From Betaproteobacteria bacterium RIFCSPLOWO2_02_FULL_62_17 (GTDB lineage Bacteria; Pseudomonadota; Gammaproteobacteria; Burkholderiales; SG8-39): 14,541 bases of DNA. A model generated the notes under the pieces. The model made no database searches. It worked only from the letters and a program-made list of their open reading frames with translations, and was not told the DNA's origin. The DNA lies in the NCBI GenBank assembly GCA_001770355.1, contig MEQV01000251.1, forward strand, positions 1 through 14,541, given 5' to 3'. How positions within the stretch are numbered: the stretch's first letter is position 1; the number at the start of each line of letters is the position of its first letter. Of the stretch, positions 5,762 through 13,091 are shown one piece after another. The position numbers and the translations under genes are program-made.

Positions 5762-8386
5762 TCAGTTCTCAACAAATTGACGGGCGTCAGCGCTGCCCTC
5801 GCGCGTCAGCACATCGTCGTTTACGAAAATCATCTGGTAGCGGAGTTTGGCCGGATTCAGCTTCTCCCACTGGCGGACAGCGAGCGCTTTGCTGCCGTTC
5901 TCGCCGTTCACGGGGTCTTTGCGCATATTCTCACCCTTAATTTCCACGATTAGGCAGCGGCCGTCTTTGCGTCGAATGATGAAGTCCGGGGTATAGCGGT
6001 GCCAGCGATTGTCGTCACCGCGATATTCGACGAAGAAATCGGTTTTGCGTGGGTCGGTGATGGCGCCGGTGAAATAGATGTCCTCGACCTGGCCTGGGTG
6101 GAGACCGAGGTGCTCGAACAATGTCTCGAAAAAACTGAGTTCAGGATTCGAGTCGAAATTGTAGGGCGTGTAGTGAAAGCCGAAGGCGGCGGATTTGCCG
6201 CCATGCCGGGATTGCCATCCTTCAAAGTGGGCGAGGAGGTTTTCGCGATCCACCGGGTAACGGATCTCAGCGGTATAGGTTTCTGTGCCGTCAGGCAACA
6301 GCGAGCGCGTGAATCCGTCCGGCTTGATCAGCGCGAGGGCGCGTTCGACGTGCTCCTCCTTCACTTCGTATTGCGAGAATTGCGCTTCGATTTGGGTGCT
6401 CAAGTCGGCCAAGTGCGCGAGGGGCAGTTCGTCCGCGTCAGGGTAAAGCCGACGGAGTTCATCAAGAACCGCCCAAGTGTCCAAGCGATAGACAGCGGCA
6501 AGTTCAGTGGCTGCGGTGTAAAGGTCAAGCGTGTCGGGTTCCGTCTCGATCGTGATGGTTTCGCCGGTCTGCTTGAGCAGCGCACGGGTGGCAGCTTGGC
6601 GGGCGATGGCGAAGGTAAGGCGTTCGAGCCTGGGCGCTGTGCCCGTCGCCGGCTTTGTGAGCGCGAGCGCAGCAGCGGTGGGCATCTCCTTGCGGACGAC
6701 GGTGCGAACAAGTTGGTGGACCACTAGCGGCGGCAGCTTTACCTTGCGCACGGTGATGGTGGCGCTGCGGCTGTTGCTTTCCTGGCGGCGAAGGTCTTCG
6801 AGCGATTCGCCGTAAGTTTCGCGAAGTTCCTTGTCGAGCGTGCGCTGATTTTCGATGGAGAGGTAGATCGACGCAGGCACTGTGTTCCCCGGGACTTGAC
6901 GCAGACACCGCGAAGCGGCTTGCAGGACGAAGTTGTTCGAGGTTTTCAGCCTCCGTGCGAGCGCGCAGGCAAAGAGACTGGGCACATTCCAGCCTTCGGT
7001 GCCCATGTTTACCAGCAAGACGACGCGGTGCGGCGAACCGGGGTCGTTGATGCGCTCGAAGGCGTCCTTGTCGGCAACGCCGGAGTCGCTGTGGCGTTCG
7101 AGCACAAGGCCAGTAGACAGGCCCAACTCGACGAGCTTTGTCTCGACGGTGGGGCGGAGTTCGCGTAGATCGTTGGTCTGCGGAAAATAGATCGCGAGCT
7201 TGGACGGAGAGCCGTTGGGAAGAGTCACATCTCGGTATTTCTCGAAAAACTCAGCGACGATTTGGGCGACTACCTGCTTGGCGTCGCCGTCAAAGTTGTA
7301 CGCATGGATGTTCGAACCAACGGTTTTCAGGATGTTGTCGGCGATGCCTTGCGAAAGGCCATACCAGACGACTACGTCGCGCAGCGGCTGGCGTTTGAAG
7401 TAAGGCGTGCCGGTGGTGTTGACGACACAGACGAGATTCGGACTGTTGGCGTGGAGGTAGTCCACGGTCTTTCGGACCTTCTTCAACTCCGTGTCGAGCG
7501 CCTGGCCGTAGGTGTGGTGCGCTTCGTCGGAAAAGATGCCGAGATGCGGGAGGCTCGCGATGGACTGGAGGCGGAGGTTGGCGACTTCGGCGCGGGCTTC
7601 GTCCTCCTTCTTCGGATTGAATATGTTGCCGAGGTCACTCTTGCGGATCGTTTCCTTCTGGATGCGGATCTTCTCAGTGTTGGTGACGACGACGTTGAAC
7701 GCGCTGCCCTTGATCACCGGAATGTCTCGCTCGCCGTCGCGGGTGAAGATTAGCTTCACCGTGGCGGCAAACTGCTTGAACAGGCGCGGCGGAAGGATGC
7801 GCTCGTAGGGGACAGCGGCGAGTTCGCGGAGCGCACCGAGAATCGTGGTGCCTGGCGCGAAAACGAGCGCGTTCTGCACGAATGGGCCTTCGGGATACTC
7901 CAAAGCCATCGCGAACTCGGTGGCAATGATGGCGCCGATGAGCGCAGTCTTGCCGGCGCCCATTGCGAGCGCGAGGATATAGCTAGCGTAGTCGAGATTC
8001 AGCGTTTCACGAAGTGCTTGAAGGCCGTGCTCGCGGACGAAGTCGTCGTCACGAGCTATGCTTTTCCACAGCGTTGGGAAGTTGTATTTCGCACCCCTCC
8101 ATGCGGCGGCCGGTATGCCTAGCGCATCGAGCAGCGCATCCGGTTCTTCATTTGCCGGGAAGTATTTCTTGTAGAGGTCAACAATCTTGGGCGTGCCCTC
8201 ATTCAATCTCAGGAACCAATACACCTCCAGGGCGCGAAGCTGTGGCGTTCGGAGGCGGAAGCCTGAGCCCTCGGGCTCTGTAGCCCACTCGAAAACCTCG
8301 GCAATGGCCGGGTATTCTCCGTGTGGGAAGCTTTTCGATCGCCACTCGCTGACGTTCGACTGAAGGCTTTCGATCAGTGTCGTCAT
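5762..8386 (-). CDS. res: Type III restriction helicase-endonuclease (Res)
   Basis: ATP-dependent helicase/translocase plus nuclease that cleaves unmodified DNA in complex with Mod. Walker A is AMGAGKTALI (141-150), motif II FSDEAHHTYG (285-294), motif III TTGTPYF (324-330), and motif VI region VLQAASRCLRQVPG (487-500). MGTEGWNVPSL (461-471) is the usual motif V region. A C-terminal PD-(D/E)xK nuclease is complete: YTPDF with D801, then LIVEIKG with E815 and K817, and a candidate upstream acid in FFETLFEHL (E754). The length of 874 aa is normal. No frameshift or missing residue is seen, so the enzyme should be active. The ATG at 8386-8384 has GAGAAG and AGGA just upstream. The 152 bp separating it from the recombinase gene (8387-8538) presumably hold the promoter, but no box pair is convincing. 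Confidence 0.93.
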   Translation of the reverse strand: MTTLIESLQSNVSEWRSKSFPHGEYPAIAEVFEWATEPEGSGFRLRTPQLRALEVYWFLRLNEGTPKIVDLYKKYFPANEEPDALLDALGIPAAAWRGAKYNFPTLWKSIARDDDFVREHGLQALRETLNLDYASYILALAMGAGKTALIGAIIATEFAMALEYPEGPFVQNALVFAPGTTILGALRELAAVPYERILPPRLFKQFAATVKLIFTRDGERDIPVIKGSAFNVVVTNTEKIRIQKETIRKSDLGNIFNPKKEDEARAEVANLRLQSIASLPHLGIFSDEAHHTYGQALDTELKKVRKTVDYLHANSPNLVCVVNTTGTPYFKRQPLRDVVVWYGLSQGIADNILKTVGSNIHAYNFDGDAKQVVAQIVAEFFEKYRDVTLPNGSPSKLAIYFPQTNDLRELRPTVETKLVELGLSTGLVLERHSDSGVADKDAFERINDPGSPHRVVLLVNMGTEGWNVPSLFACALARRLKTSNNFVLQAASRCLRQVPGNTVPASIYLSIENQRTLDKELRETYGESLEDLRRQESNSRSATITVRKVKLPPLVVHQLVRTVVRKEMPTAAALALTKPATGTAPRLERLTFAIARQAATRALLKQTGETITIETEPDTLDLYTAATELAAVYRLDTWAVLDELRRLYPDADELPLAHLADLSTQIEAQFSQYEVKEEHVERALALIKPDGFTRSLLPDGTETYTAEIRYPVDRENLLAHFEGWQSRHGGKSAAFGFHYTPYNFDSNPELSFFETLFEHLGLHPGQVEDIYFTGAITDPRKTDFFVEYRGDDNRWHRYTPDFIIRRKDGRCLIVEIKGENMRKDPVNGENGSKALAVRQWEKLNPAKLRYQMIFVNDDVLTREGSADARQFVEN

Positions 8387-8538
8387 TCCTATTTCTTCTC
8401 GGGTCGGCGCTGTTGGACACGCGATTAGGGCTTGTTGTGACCGTAGTGTAATGCCTCTGCCAGGGTGTGAGGCAATGTCGCCGAGCGACCAGGGCTAGAA
8501 AACTGTCCCGAATGCTTGTGGCCAAGCCCCGGTGTGAT

Positions 8539-9636
8539 CTATTTTCCAGATGCGCGCAATCGGAGAGCTATCGCGTCCGCGAGTTCATCGACGCTCGACT
8601 GTTTGGTGCGCTCCGACGTTCCCAGACCTCGAACGATTTCGCGCTGGCGTTCCGTCGAAACGTCGCCATAACTTATGAATGTCGTCAGGACTCCCTCATG
8701 CCCAATGTTCTGGCTCCATGCTTTGAAGTCCTCTGCGTTCCGGCACACAACCTGCCCGTGCCGAATCAATGTATTTCGAAAGCTGTGCGGGTTGAAGTAC
8801 GGCAGGCCAGTGCTCACGAAGGCGTTGCGAAAGATCGAGCGAATGGGCGCCGCGGTTCTCCAGTGCTCACGTTTCAGGCCATCCACCGCAAAACGAAGCC
8901 CGGTTCCTGTTGTCACCCTCGTTGCCGGAAATACCGGATCGTCGTTTCCCCAAAGCTTCAGGTTCCGCAGGTAAGTCACCCACTCTATGACTATCTTCTC
9001 GATGTCGTCGCCGACAGGAAAGAAGTATGTCCTGAAGGTCTTTCTGAATTTTGTCCGGACCTCGCGGGCGTCCTGGTATACGCAGGCTGCGTCCAGGTCA
9101 ATATGTTTGAGCTTCATCGATGCGATGGCGCCGTCCCGGGCGCCGGTAAGAAGAGTGAACGCGACGACGGCTCGGTTTCGGCGGCCGATCTCCGACTCGG
9201 CCGACATTTTGGAAATGACGTGCTTTATTTGCTCCAGTGTGGGCGCTGACTGCTCGCGATGCGCGGTTGCGATGCGAGTGTCGTTTTGGGACAGATTGAA
9301 GTATTCGGCATCCGAATACCCTAAGCGGGATCGGTAGCCCGGTTCCAAGGCCAGCCATTGAAAAAATCGCTTGAGGTCGGCGAACGTGGCGTACAAGGTC
9401 GCCTTGCTCAGCATCTCCCCGGACCGTTGGTTCTTTTGATTGAGCATGTTCCGCTTGAAGCCGATCGCCTGCTCGATTCGGAAAGCCTTGAACTCGCGGT
9501 GTCGAGTGTAGCTTTCGAAGCGATCCAGCGACTTTGCGACGGCGTCCACCTTGGCCTCGCCGTGGCGCTTGGCTTCCTTGAGAAAGCCGAAATACCGGTG
9601 CTTGATCCGCTCGTTGTCGGGGTTGTACGTCGTCAT
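8539..9636 (-). CDS. Second tyrosine site-specific recombinase
   Basis: A 365-aa tyrosine recombinase. Catalytic residues visible are R167 (LLTGARDGA), the H284-x-x-R287 box (NPHSFRNTL), H313 (NIGHEG) and the nucleophile Y323 (FISYGD), ten residues past the histidine as expected. The N-terminal half carries a SAM-like core-binding region (FADLKRFFQWLALEPGYRSR, about 85-104). It is not related closely to the tRNA-proximal integrase: it has neither the DUF4102 N-terminus nor the ARTGEV motif. The ATG has AGGAG at good spacing, and this AGGAG overlaps the TAG stop of the upstream HTH/zinc-ribbon gene, so the two are translationally linked. It probably acts on a different site from the island integrase, perhaps as a passenger cassette; its substrate is unknown. 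Confidence 0.88.
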   Translation of the reverse strand: MTTYNPDNERIKHRYFGFLKEAKRHGEAKVDAVAKSLDRFESYTRHREFKAFRIEQAIGFKRNMLNQKNQRSGEMLSKATLYATFADLKRFFQWLALEPGYRSRLGYSDAEYFNLSQNDTRIATAHREQSAPTLEQIKHVISKMSAESEIGRRNRAVVAFTLLTGARDGAIASMKLKHIDLDAACVYQDAREVRTKFRKTFRTYFFPVGDDIEKIVIEWVTYLRNLKLWGNDDPVFPATRVTTGTGLRFAVDGLKREHWRTAAPIRSIFRNAFVSTGLPYFNPHSFRNTLIRHGQVVCRNAEDFKAWSQNIGHEGVLTTFISYGDVSTERQREIVRGLGTSERTKQSSVDELADAIALRLRASGK

Positions 9637-9648
9637 CGTCCGATGCTC

Positions 9649-10119
9649 CTATCGCAAGTCACTGTTCACGGAGGGGTTGGGGCTCTCGCTTATGTGTGAC
9701 TGCGCCTGCGGCGTCGTGACAGCCATCTGCCCCAGTATCTGGGGGAGCTTGGCCAGGCTGACCCGGCGATTTATGATCGAATGGCAGTCGGGGCAGATGC
9801 CGATCAGGTTGCCAACGGTCTCTGTCAAGGACTCGCATTCGACCATTCCGCCGCCCGGAACCTTGGGAGCCCGGCACCTGACGCAGTAGATTTCTCCCGG
9901 TTGACAGGGGCGCTTGCCCTTTGCCCGGCGAGCCTGGAGGAAAGCCACGAGATCGCGACCACGAATCAGGATTGGCCGCCTTTTGTCGATTTTCGGAAGC
10001 CCCCCCTTGATCCAGGCCCGTACCGTATTTCGATGTACGCCGTACATGCTGGCGGCCGCCTCCACGCTGTAGATTCGGTGGATCTTGGCAAGCCGCGGGT
10101 TCGGACGGCGTCTTTTCAT
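9649..10119 (-). CDS. Excisionase-like HTH protein with zinc ribbon
   Basis: A 156-aa basic protein. A MerR/excisionase-type helix-turn-helix spans about residues 16-60 (YSVEAAASMYGVHRNTVRAW, then GRDLVAFLQ). It is followed by four cysteines as two CxxC pairs: C79-x2-C82 (YCVRC) and C109-x2-C112 (ICPDC), a probable zinc ribbon. I recall MKRRRPNPRLAKIHR-type proteins ending PSVNSDLR next to a recombinase of this type in many proteobacterial islands, so this appears to be a conserved pair. I chose the ATG at 10119, which matches the remembered N-terminus and follows GGGCGGGG. A GTG at 10134 overlapping the alpA stop (GTGA) is the alternative and adds MTGGV. Likely role: DNA-binding partner or directionality factor for the recombinase 12 nt downstream. 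Confidence 0.8.
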   Translation of the reverse strand: MKRRRPNPRLAKIHRIYSVEAAASMYGVHRNTVRAWIKGGLPKIDKRRPILIRGRDLVAFLQARRAKGKRPCQPGEIYCVRCRAPKVPGGGMVECESLTETVGNLIGICPDCHSIINRRVSLAKLPQILGQMAVTTPQAQSHISESPNPSVNSDLR

Positions 10120-10130
10120 TACCCCGCCCG

Positions 10131-10406
10131 TCACTCACCGGCTTTTGCGATCAGGGCTCGGATGTCCTCCACGCGCCATGCAGTGATTCGCGCGACAAGC
10201 GTCCGAACAGGTTGCGGAAAGCGTCCGCATTTCACACCTGCCCACCAGCTCGACTTCTTGACCGGAATCAGCGCAGGGGTCGGCGGCGTCGTGCTCGGGT
10301 CGCCGATGATCTGTGCCAGTCGTAAATAGCCCCTCTCGGGGAGGGCGGCTGGATATGCGGTCTTGTTCCGCTTCTGTGTGCTCTTCTCGTTCTTCGCTGG
10401 TTTCAT
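10131..10406 (-). CDS. AlpA-like regulator/excisionase-type protein
   Basis: A 91-aa protein with a lysine-rich N-terminus (KPAKNEKSTQKRNKT) and an AlpA-type fold. GYLRLAQIIG is followed by IPVKKSSWWAGVKCGRFPQP, and then the typical AlpA ending ITAWRVEDIRALIAKAGE. AlpA family proteins activate integrase/excision functions of P4-like elements such as CP4-57. The helix here carries an insertion (DPSTTPPTPALIP) between the two helices compared with the short AlpA pattern. The ATG has AAGGA at 7-nt spacing, placed inside a perfect inverted repeat (listed separately). The stop overlaps or abuts the next gene, making a three-gene unit with the HTH/zinc-ribbon protein and the recombinase. It could regulate either recombinase of the island; assignment by sequence pattern only. 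Confidence 0.75.
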   Translation of the reverse strand: MKPAKNEKSTQKRNKTAYPAALPERGYLRLAQIIGDPSTTPPTPALIPVKKSSWWAGVKCGRFPQPVRTLVARITAWRVEDIRALIAKAGE

Positions 10407-10434
10407 GTGTCCGTCCTTGGTTGATGACGGACAC
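10407..10434 (-). promoter_or_regulatory. Perfect inverted repeat / RNA hairpin covering the alpA-like ribosome binding site
   Basis: GTGTCCGTC (10407-10415) and GACGGACAC (10426-10434) are perfect 9-bp arms around a 10-bp spacer, directly abutting the start codon. In the minus-strand mRNA this would fold into a stem ending at the AUG. The ribosome binding site AAGGA (10418-10414) lies partly in the loop and partly in the stem. It could restrain translation, or as DNA serve as an operator for autoregulation. The inverted repeat is seen; the function is inferred. Confidence 0.6.
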
Positions 10435-10580
10435 CATTTTTTCGCACGGAAAACGCTGTCACGGACTAGCCGCTGGACATGCCTTTTCGCCTATTTATCA
10501 GAGAGTCGGAAAATTTATTCGGATTCCGACAAGAACGGGCTTGTTCCGCTTCCGACAGCAAAAAGGAGGGTCAACTCAGT
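10435..10580 (-). promoter_or_regulatory. Intergenic leader upstream of the alpA-like gene with TTCCGAC repeats
   Basis: The gap holds GTCGGAA at 10505-10511 and its inverse TTCCGAC at 10524-10530 and again at 10550-10556, in an AT-rich stretch. The arrangement looks like an operator region for the alpA-like cassette. No -35/-10 pair with acceptable spacing could be fixed. I see no clear terminator for the 497-aa gene; the short ACAAG/CTTGT stem at about 10531-10545 lacks a T-tract. Confidence 0.35.
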
Positions 10581-12074
10581 TCAATGCCCGATTTCAGAGT
10601 AACGCCCCTCTTCCTTCAGAGCCGCAAGCATCGCGGACTCGTTGTAGCGACCACGCGAACCGTCCAACCGAAATTGCTCCGCGGCTGGCTTCTCCCCTTT
10701 TTTTCGGGTCTTTCCCTTGAACCACTTGTCGAGGAACTGTTTCCCTCCGCGCACATTCGCCGCGTACCTCTCGATGAATTGCTTCGGCGTGATGCCTTCC
10801 ACCGACGAATAGTGACGATCACGTCCCTCAGTAACGTCGTCTTTCGACGCCGCATCTGCGTTCGTGCGCATGAACCCAGGGCATATCAATCCGACCTTGC
10901 TCGCCCAGCTTACCCATCTGCCGAGTGGCAGACGTTTCTTTTCACTGACGGCAGAGTCAGCGACAACTCTCCTCAAGTCGTCCTCGACACGCTGGCCAAG
11001 CGTCGCGCCCGCTCCGCCTGGAATCGTTTGTCGTTCGGACTCGAATTTTCTCGGATCGGTTACGTGGCGGAGGATGCAGAACTCCTCAGCCGACAGGGTT
11101 GGCAGTTGGCCCCAGTAGCGCCAATCGACAATGGCTTCCTCCCAACCCTGCGTGCGCTCCGCTTCAATCGCCGGATCATGTTGGTAGTCCCACTGCTCAG
11201 CGAAAATGCGACGCTGCTCGGGCGTTAACTGGTCCCAGGCCACCAGAAAAACGCCACCAACTCTTTGACGCTTCTCTTCCGGAAGATCAGTCAGCGGCTT
11301 CTCAAACCATCCTTCAAGTTCTCGGGTAAGGGGAACAAACTCCTGTTTCACACCCCCGCTTGGCGCGGAGAATCTCAAGGCGACCTCCTTGTCGAATGAC
11401 ACTGCTGCGCTGACTACCGGGGGCTGAATACGGGTGCGCGACGGGGATACCAGCACTTGATCGGGCGCGCATTCGGCTTCGATTTCGAGTACCTGCGAGA
11501 GCAGAAACATGCCTTGCTCCAGCGGAGGAAATCCTTCTTCGCCCTGCCACGCCTTTGACTCGGATGTTCCACCAGTTAAGGGGTGGAACGATGCGAGATC
11601 GCCGCTGGCAGCCTTTGCGCGCACCAACGCGATGCCCTCCTCTTCGCCGCAAAACCGCTTGAATCGCTCGACCACGCCGGCGAACGTAAGGTAACGATCT
11701 GCAGGCTGGAACGACTGGAGGTCGTCCGCCCGGAAATAGCATTGCATCAACTGCGGCAGGTAGTCGAAATTTCCCTGGAAGTCGTACCGAAAATGGAATC
11801 GGGGAGGTTTGCCGCCATGCTGGTCCGGGTCCAGATACCCGTCGATTCCTCCCGCCGGATCTTTCCCGACCGACCTTCCGAACCATGCCCATATCGCTAT
11901 CTCTTCCGGACTGGCTTGAAGCCGTTCAGCAAGGATTGCGCGCGCTTTCAGGTAATGAGTGTATGAACCACGCTTTCCACGCGGCTCCGGCGCCGCGGGA
12001 TCATCCGGGATGAGTGGATCTAGCTGACTCCTCTGCCGGTCTTTGCTTCGCGGCGTGCGGCCCATGTCACGCAT
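10581..12074 (-). CDS. 497-aa uncharacterised island protein
   Basis: I do not recognise this protein. No signal peptide, membrane segment, Walker motif or nuclease motif is visible. Residues about 38-70 (SYTHYLKARAILAERLQ, then EEIAIWAWFG) look helical and DNA- or protein-binding. The region EEAIVDWRYWGQLPTLSAEE (about 310-330), followed by FCILRHVTDPRKFE and later LGRWVSWASKVGL, recalls a pattern common in island and phage hypothetical proteins: W..yWtl.EA..L..g.dP with a later p...WA...G. The C-terminus is basic (KWFKGKTRKKGEKP) and ends in a possible small helical domain (NESAMLAALKEEG). The start is ATG 12074 after GAGAGGA; a second ATG three codons on is an alternative. It is flanked by 5' and 3' gaps, so it is probably its own transcription unit. 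Confidence 0.78.
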   Translation of the reverse strand: MRDMGRTPRSKDRQRSQLDPLIPDDPAAPEPRGKRGSYTHYLKARAILAERLQASPEEIAIWAWFGRSVGKDPAGGIDGYLDPDQHGGKPPRFHFRYDFQGNFDYLPQLMQCYFRADDLQSFQPADRYLTFAGVVERFKRFCGEEEGIALVRAKAASGDLASFHPLTGGTSESKAWQGEEGFPPLEQGMFLLSQVLEIEAECAPDQVLVSPSRTRIQPPVVSAAVSFDKEVALRFSAPSGGVKQEFVPLTRELEGWFEKPLTDLPEEKRQRVGGVFLVAWDQLTPEQRRIFAEQWDYQHDPAIEAERTQGWEEAIVDWRYWGQLPTLSAEEFCILRHVTDPRKFESERQTIPGGAGATLGQRVEDDLRRVVADSAVSEKKRLPLGRWVSWASKVGLICPGFMRTNADAASKDDVTEGRDRHYSSVEGITPKQFIERYAANVRGGKQFLDKWFKGKTRKKGEKPAAEQFRLDGSRGRYNESAMLAALKEEGRYSEIGH

Positions 12075-12356
12075 CTTCCTCTCGATCTAACCCACGCGCA
12101 GCGCGGGGAACGAATCCACAGGGTCGGCCCCGGGGTCCATCCGTCGTGACCTATCGGCAGGCCGTTCGTCGGAATGGTGCCACGCTACCACCCGCGCGCA
12201 GGCCGTCCATAGTTCTGGTCGTTCGCCGCTTCCCGGTGAACCGCGCCGGGGACGGTGCCAAATCAACGGGGTCGAATCAACGGGCTTGCAATTCCGACTG
12301 GCAGCGCCCAGAATACGCGCATGGGCTGGTCACTGCGTAGCGGGGGCTGGCTCTTT
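12075..12356. other. 282-bp gap between the DUF3800 gene and the 497-aa gene
   Basis: No supportable gene lies here. It holds a 10-bp direct repeat AATCAACGGG at 12261-12270 and 12275-12284 (14-bp period), upstream of the 497-aa gene and downstream of the DUF3800 stop. It presumably includes the promoter of the 497-aa gene, but I cannot place -35/-10 boxes with confidence, and no hairpin with a T-run is seen after DUF3800. Confidence 0.5.
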
Positions 12357-13091
12357 TCATTTGGGTAGCACCACCAGCCCGTAGCCTTCGATCCTGCCGT
12401 TCGGGCTGCGCCGGAATTTCTCCTCGACGACGCGGTAGTCCTCCTTGATCGGCTTACCGAGAATCTTGCGGCCGATCGGCGTCACGACCAGGTCGGCCAG
12501 TTGCAGGCCGGCGACGTTCGCTGTCTTGTCGCGCAGATTCAGGCCCACGATCCTTCTCTCGATGTCCTTGGCCTGCATGAACCGGGTGCCCTGAACCTTC
12601 AGGTTCAACCAGGCGATGTCCATTTCGTGGTCGAGAGTGGGGTCGCGCCTTTCCGCGACGACGACACCGCCACCTTCCCGATCGCCCACGTCCATGCAAA
12701 AGCGCTCGACCAGCACGTCCAGGCTGAGCATGTAGGGGTCCAGGGCTGCCACGCCGTAGCGGGCAAGATGATCTTCCTTGCGAATGGCGCAGGCCACGAC
12801 ACTGAAGGCAAGGCCGCGCATCAGCGCGTTCAGCTCGGCGTAGAAATGCGCCCGGAAGCCAGGCTCCTTTAGTTGTTCGAATCCATTGCGGTTGCGCGTG
12901 ATGTCCGCGGTGTGAAGGATGATGTCGTCGCGGCCGAACAGCCGGCGCTTGAAATCCTGGACCGCGCGTGTCAGGTCGCCTTCGGCGTAGTCCTTTTCGA
13001 CGATGATCCCGCCGAGCACGAAAAGCGGATACTGAGGATCGATCACCCCCAGGTTGTGGTCCCCGGACTCATCGAGGAAAAGTACCTTCAC
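12357..13091 (-). CDS. DUF3800 family protein, coupled to the integrase
   Basis: A 244-aa DUF3800 protein. The N-terminal motif is VLFLDESGDH (D7, E8), then IILHTADITRNR (57-68), an acidic VVVAERRDP (143-151) and the C-terminal LQLADLVV (196-203, D200). These acidic positions give the family an RNase H-like, presumed metal-dependent nuclease appearance, but no activity is established to my knowledge. The open frame extends back to an ATG at 13160 inside the integrase gene. The true start is more likely the GTG at 13091-13089, which overlaps the integrase TGA as GTGA and puts the conserved DESG motif at the usual N-terminal position. This overlap implies translational coupling to the integrase. 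Found often on islands; role in mobility or defence unknown. Confidence 0.88.
   Translation of the reverse strand: MKVLFLDESGDHNLGVIDPQYPLFVLGGIIVEKDYAEGDLTRAVQDFKRRLFGRDDIILHTADITRNRNGFEQLKEPGFRAHFYAELNALMRGLAFSVVACAIRKEDHLARYGVAALDPYMLSLDVLVERFCMDVGDREGGGVVVAERRDPTLDHEMDIAWLNLKVQGTRFMQAKDIERRIVGLNLRDKTANVAGLQLADLVVTPIGRKILGKPIKEDYRVVEEKFRRSPNGRIEGYGLVVLPK

Noticed and set aside
5999..6727. Plus-strand frame of 242 codons opposite res
   Set aside because: Antisense shadow of a gene whose helicase and nuclease motifs are complete in the minus strand.
3578..8386. BREX, DISARM or Type I/ISP system
   Set aside because: No PglZ, BrxC, PLD or specificity-subunit genes accompany the helicase and methyltransferase; motif order and sizes fit Type III Res and Mod.
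8467..9249. Plus-strand frame of 260 codons opposite the second recombinase
   Set aside because: Antisense to a recombinase with all catalytic residues; no domain in the plus-strand translation.
10531..10546. Terminator after the 497-aa gene
   Set aside because: The ACAAG/CTTGT stem is only about 5 bp and has no T-tract on the minus strand.
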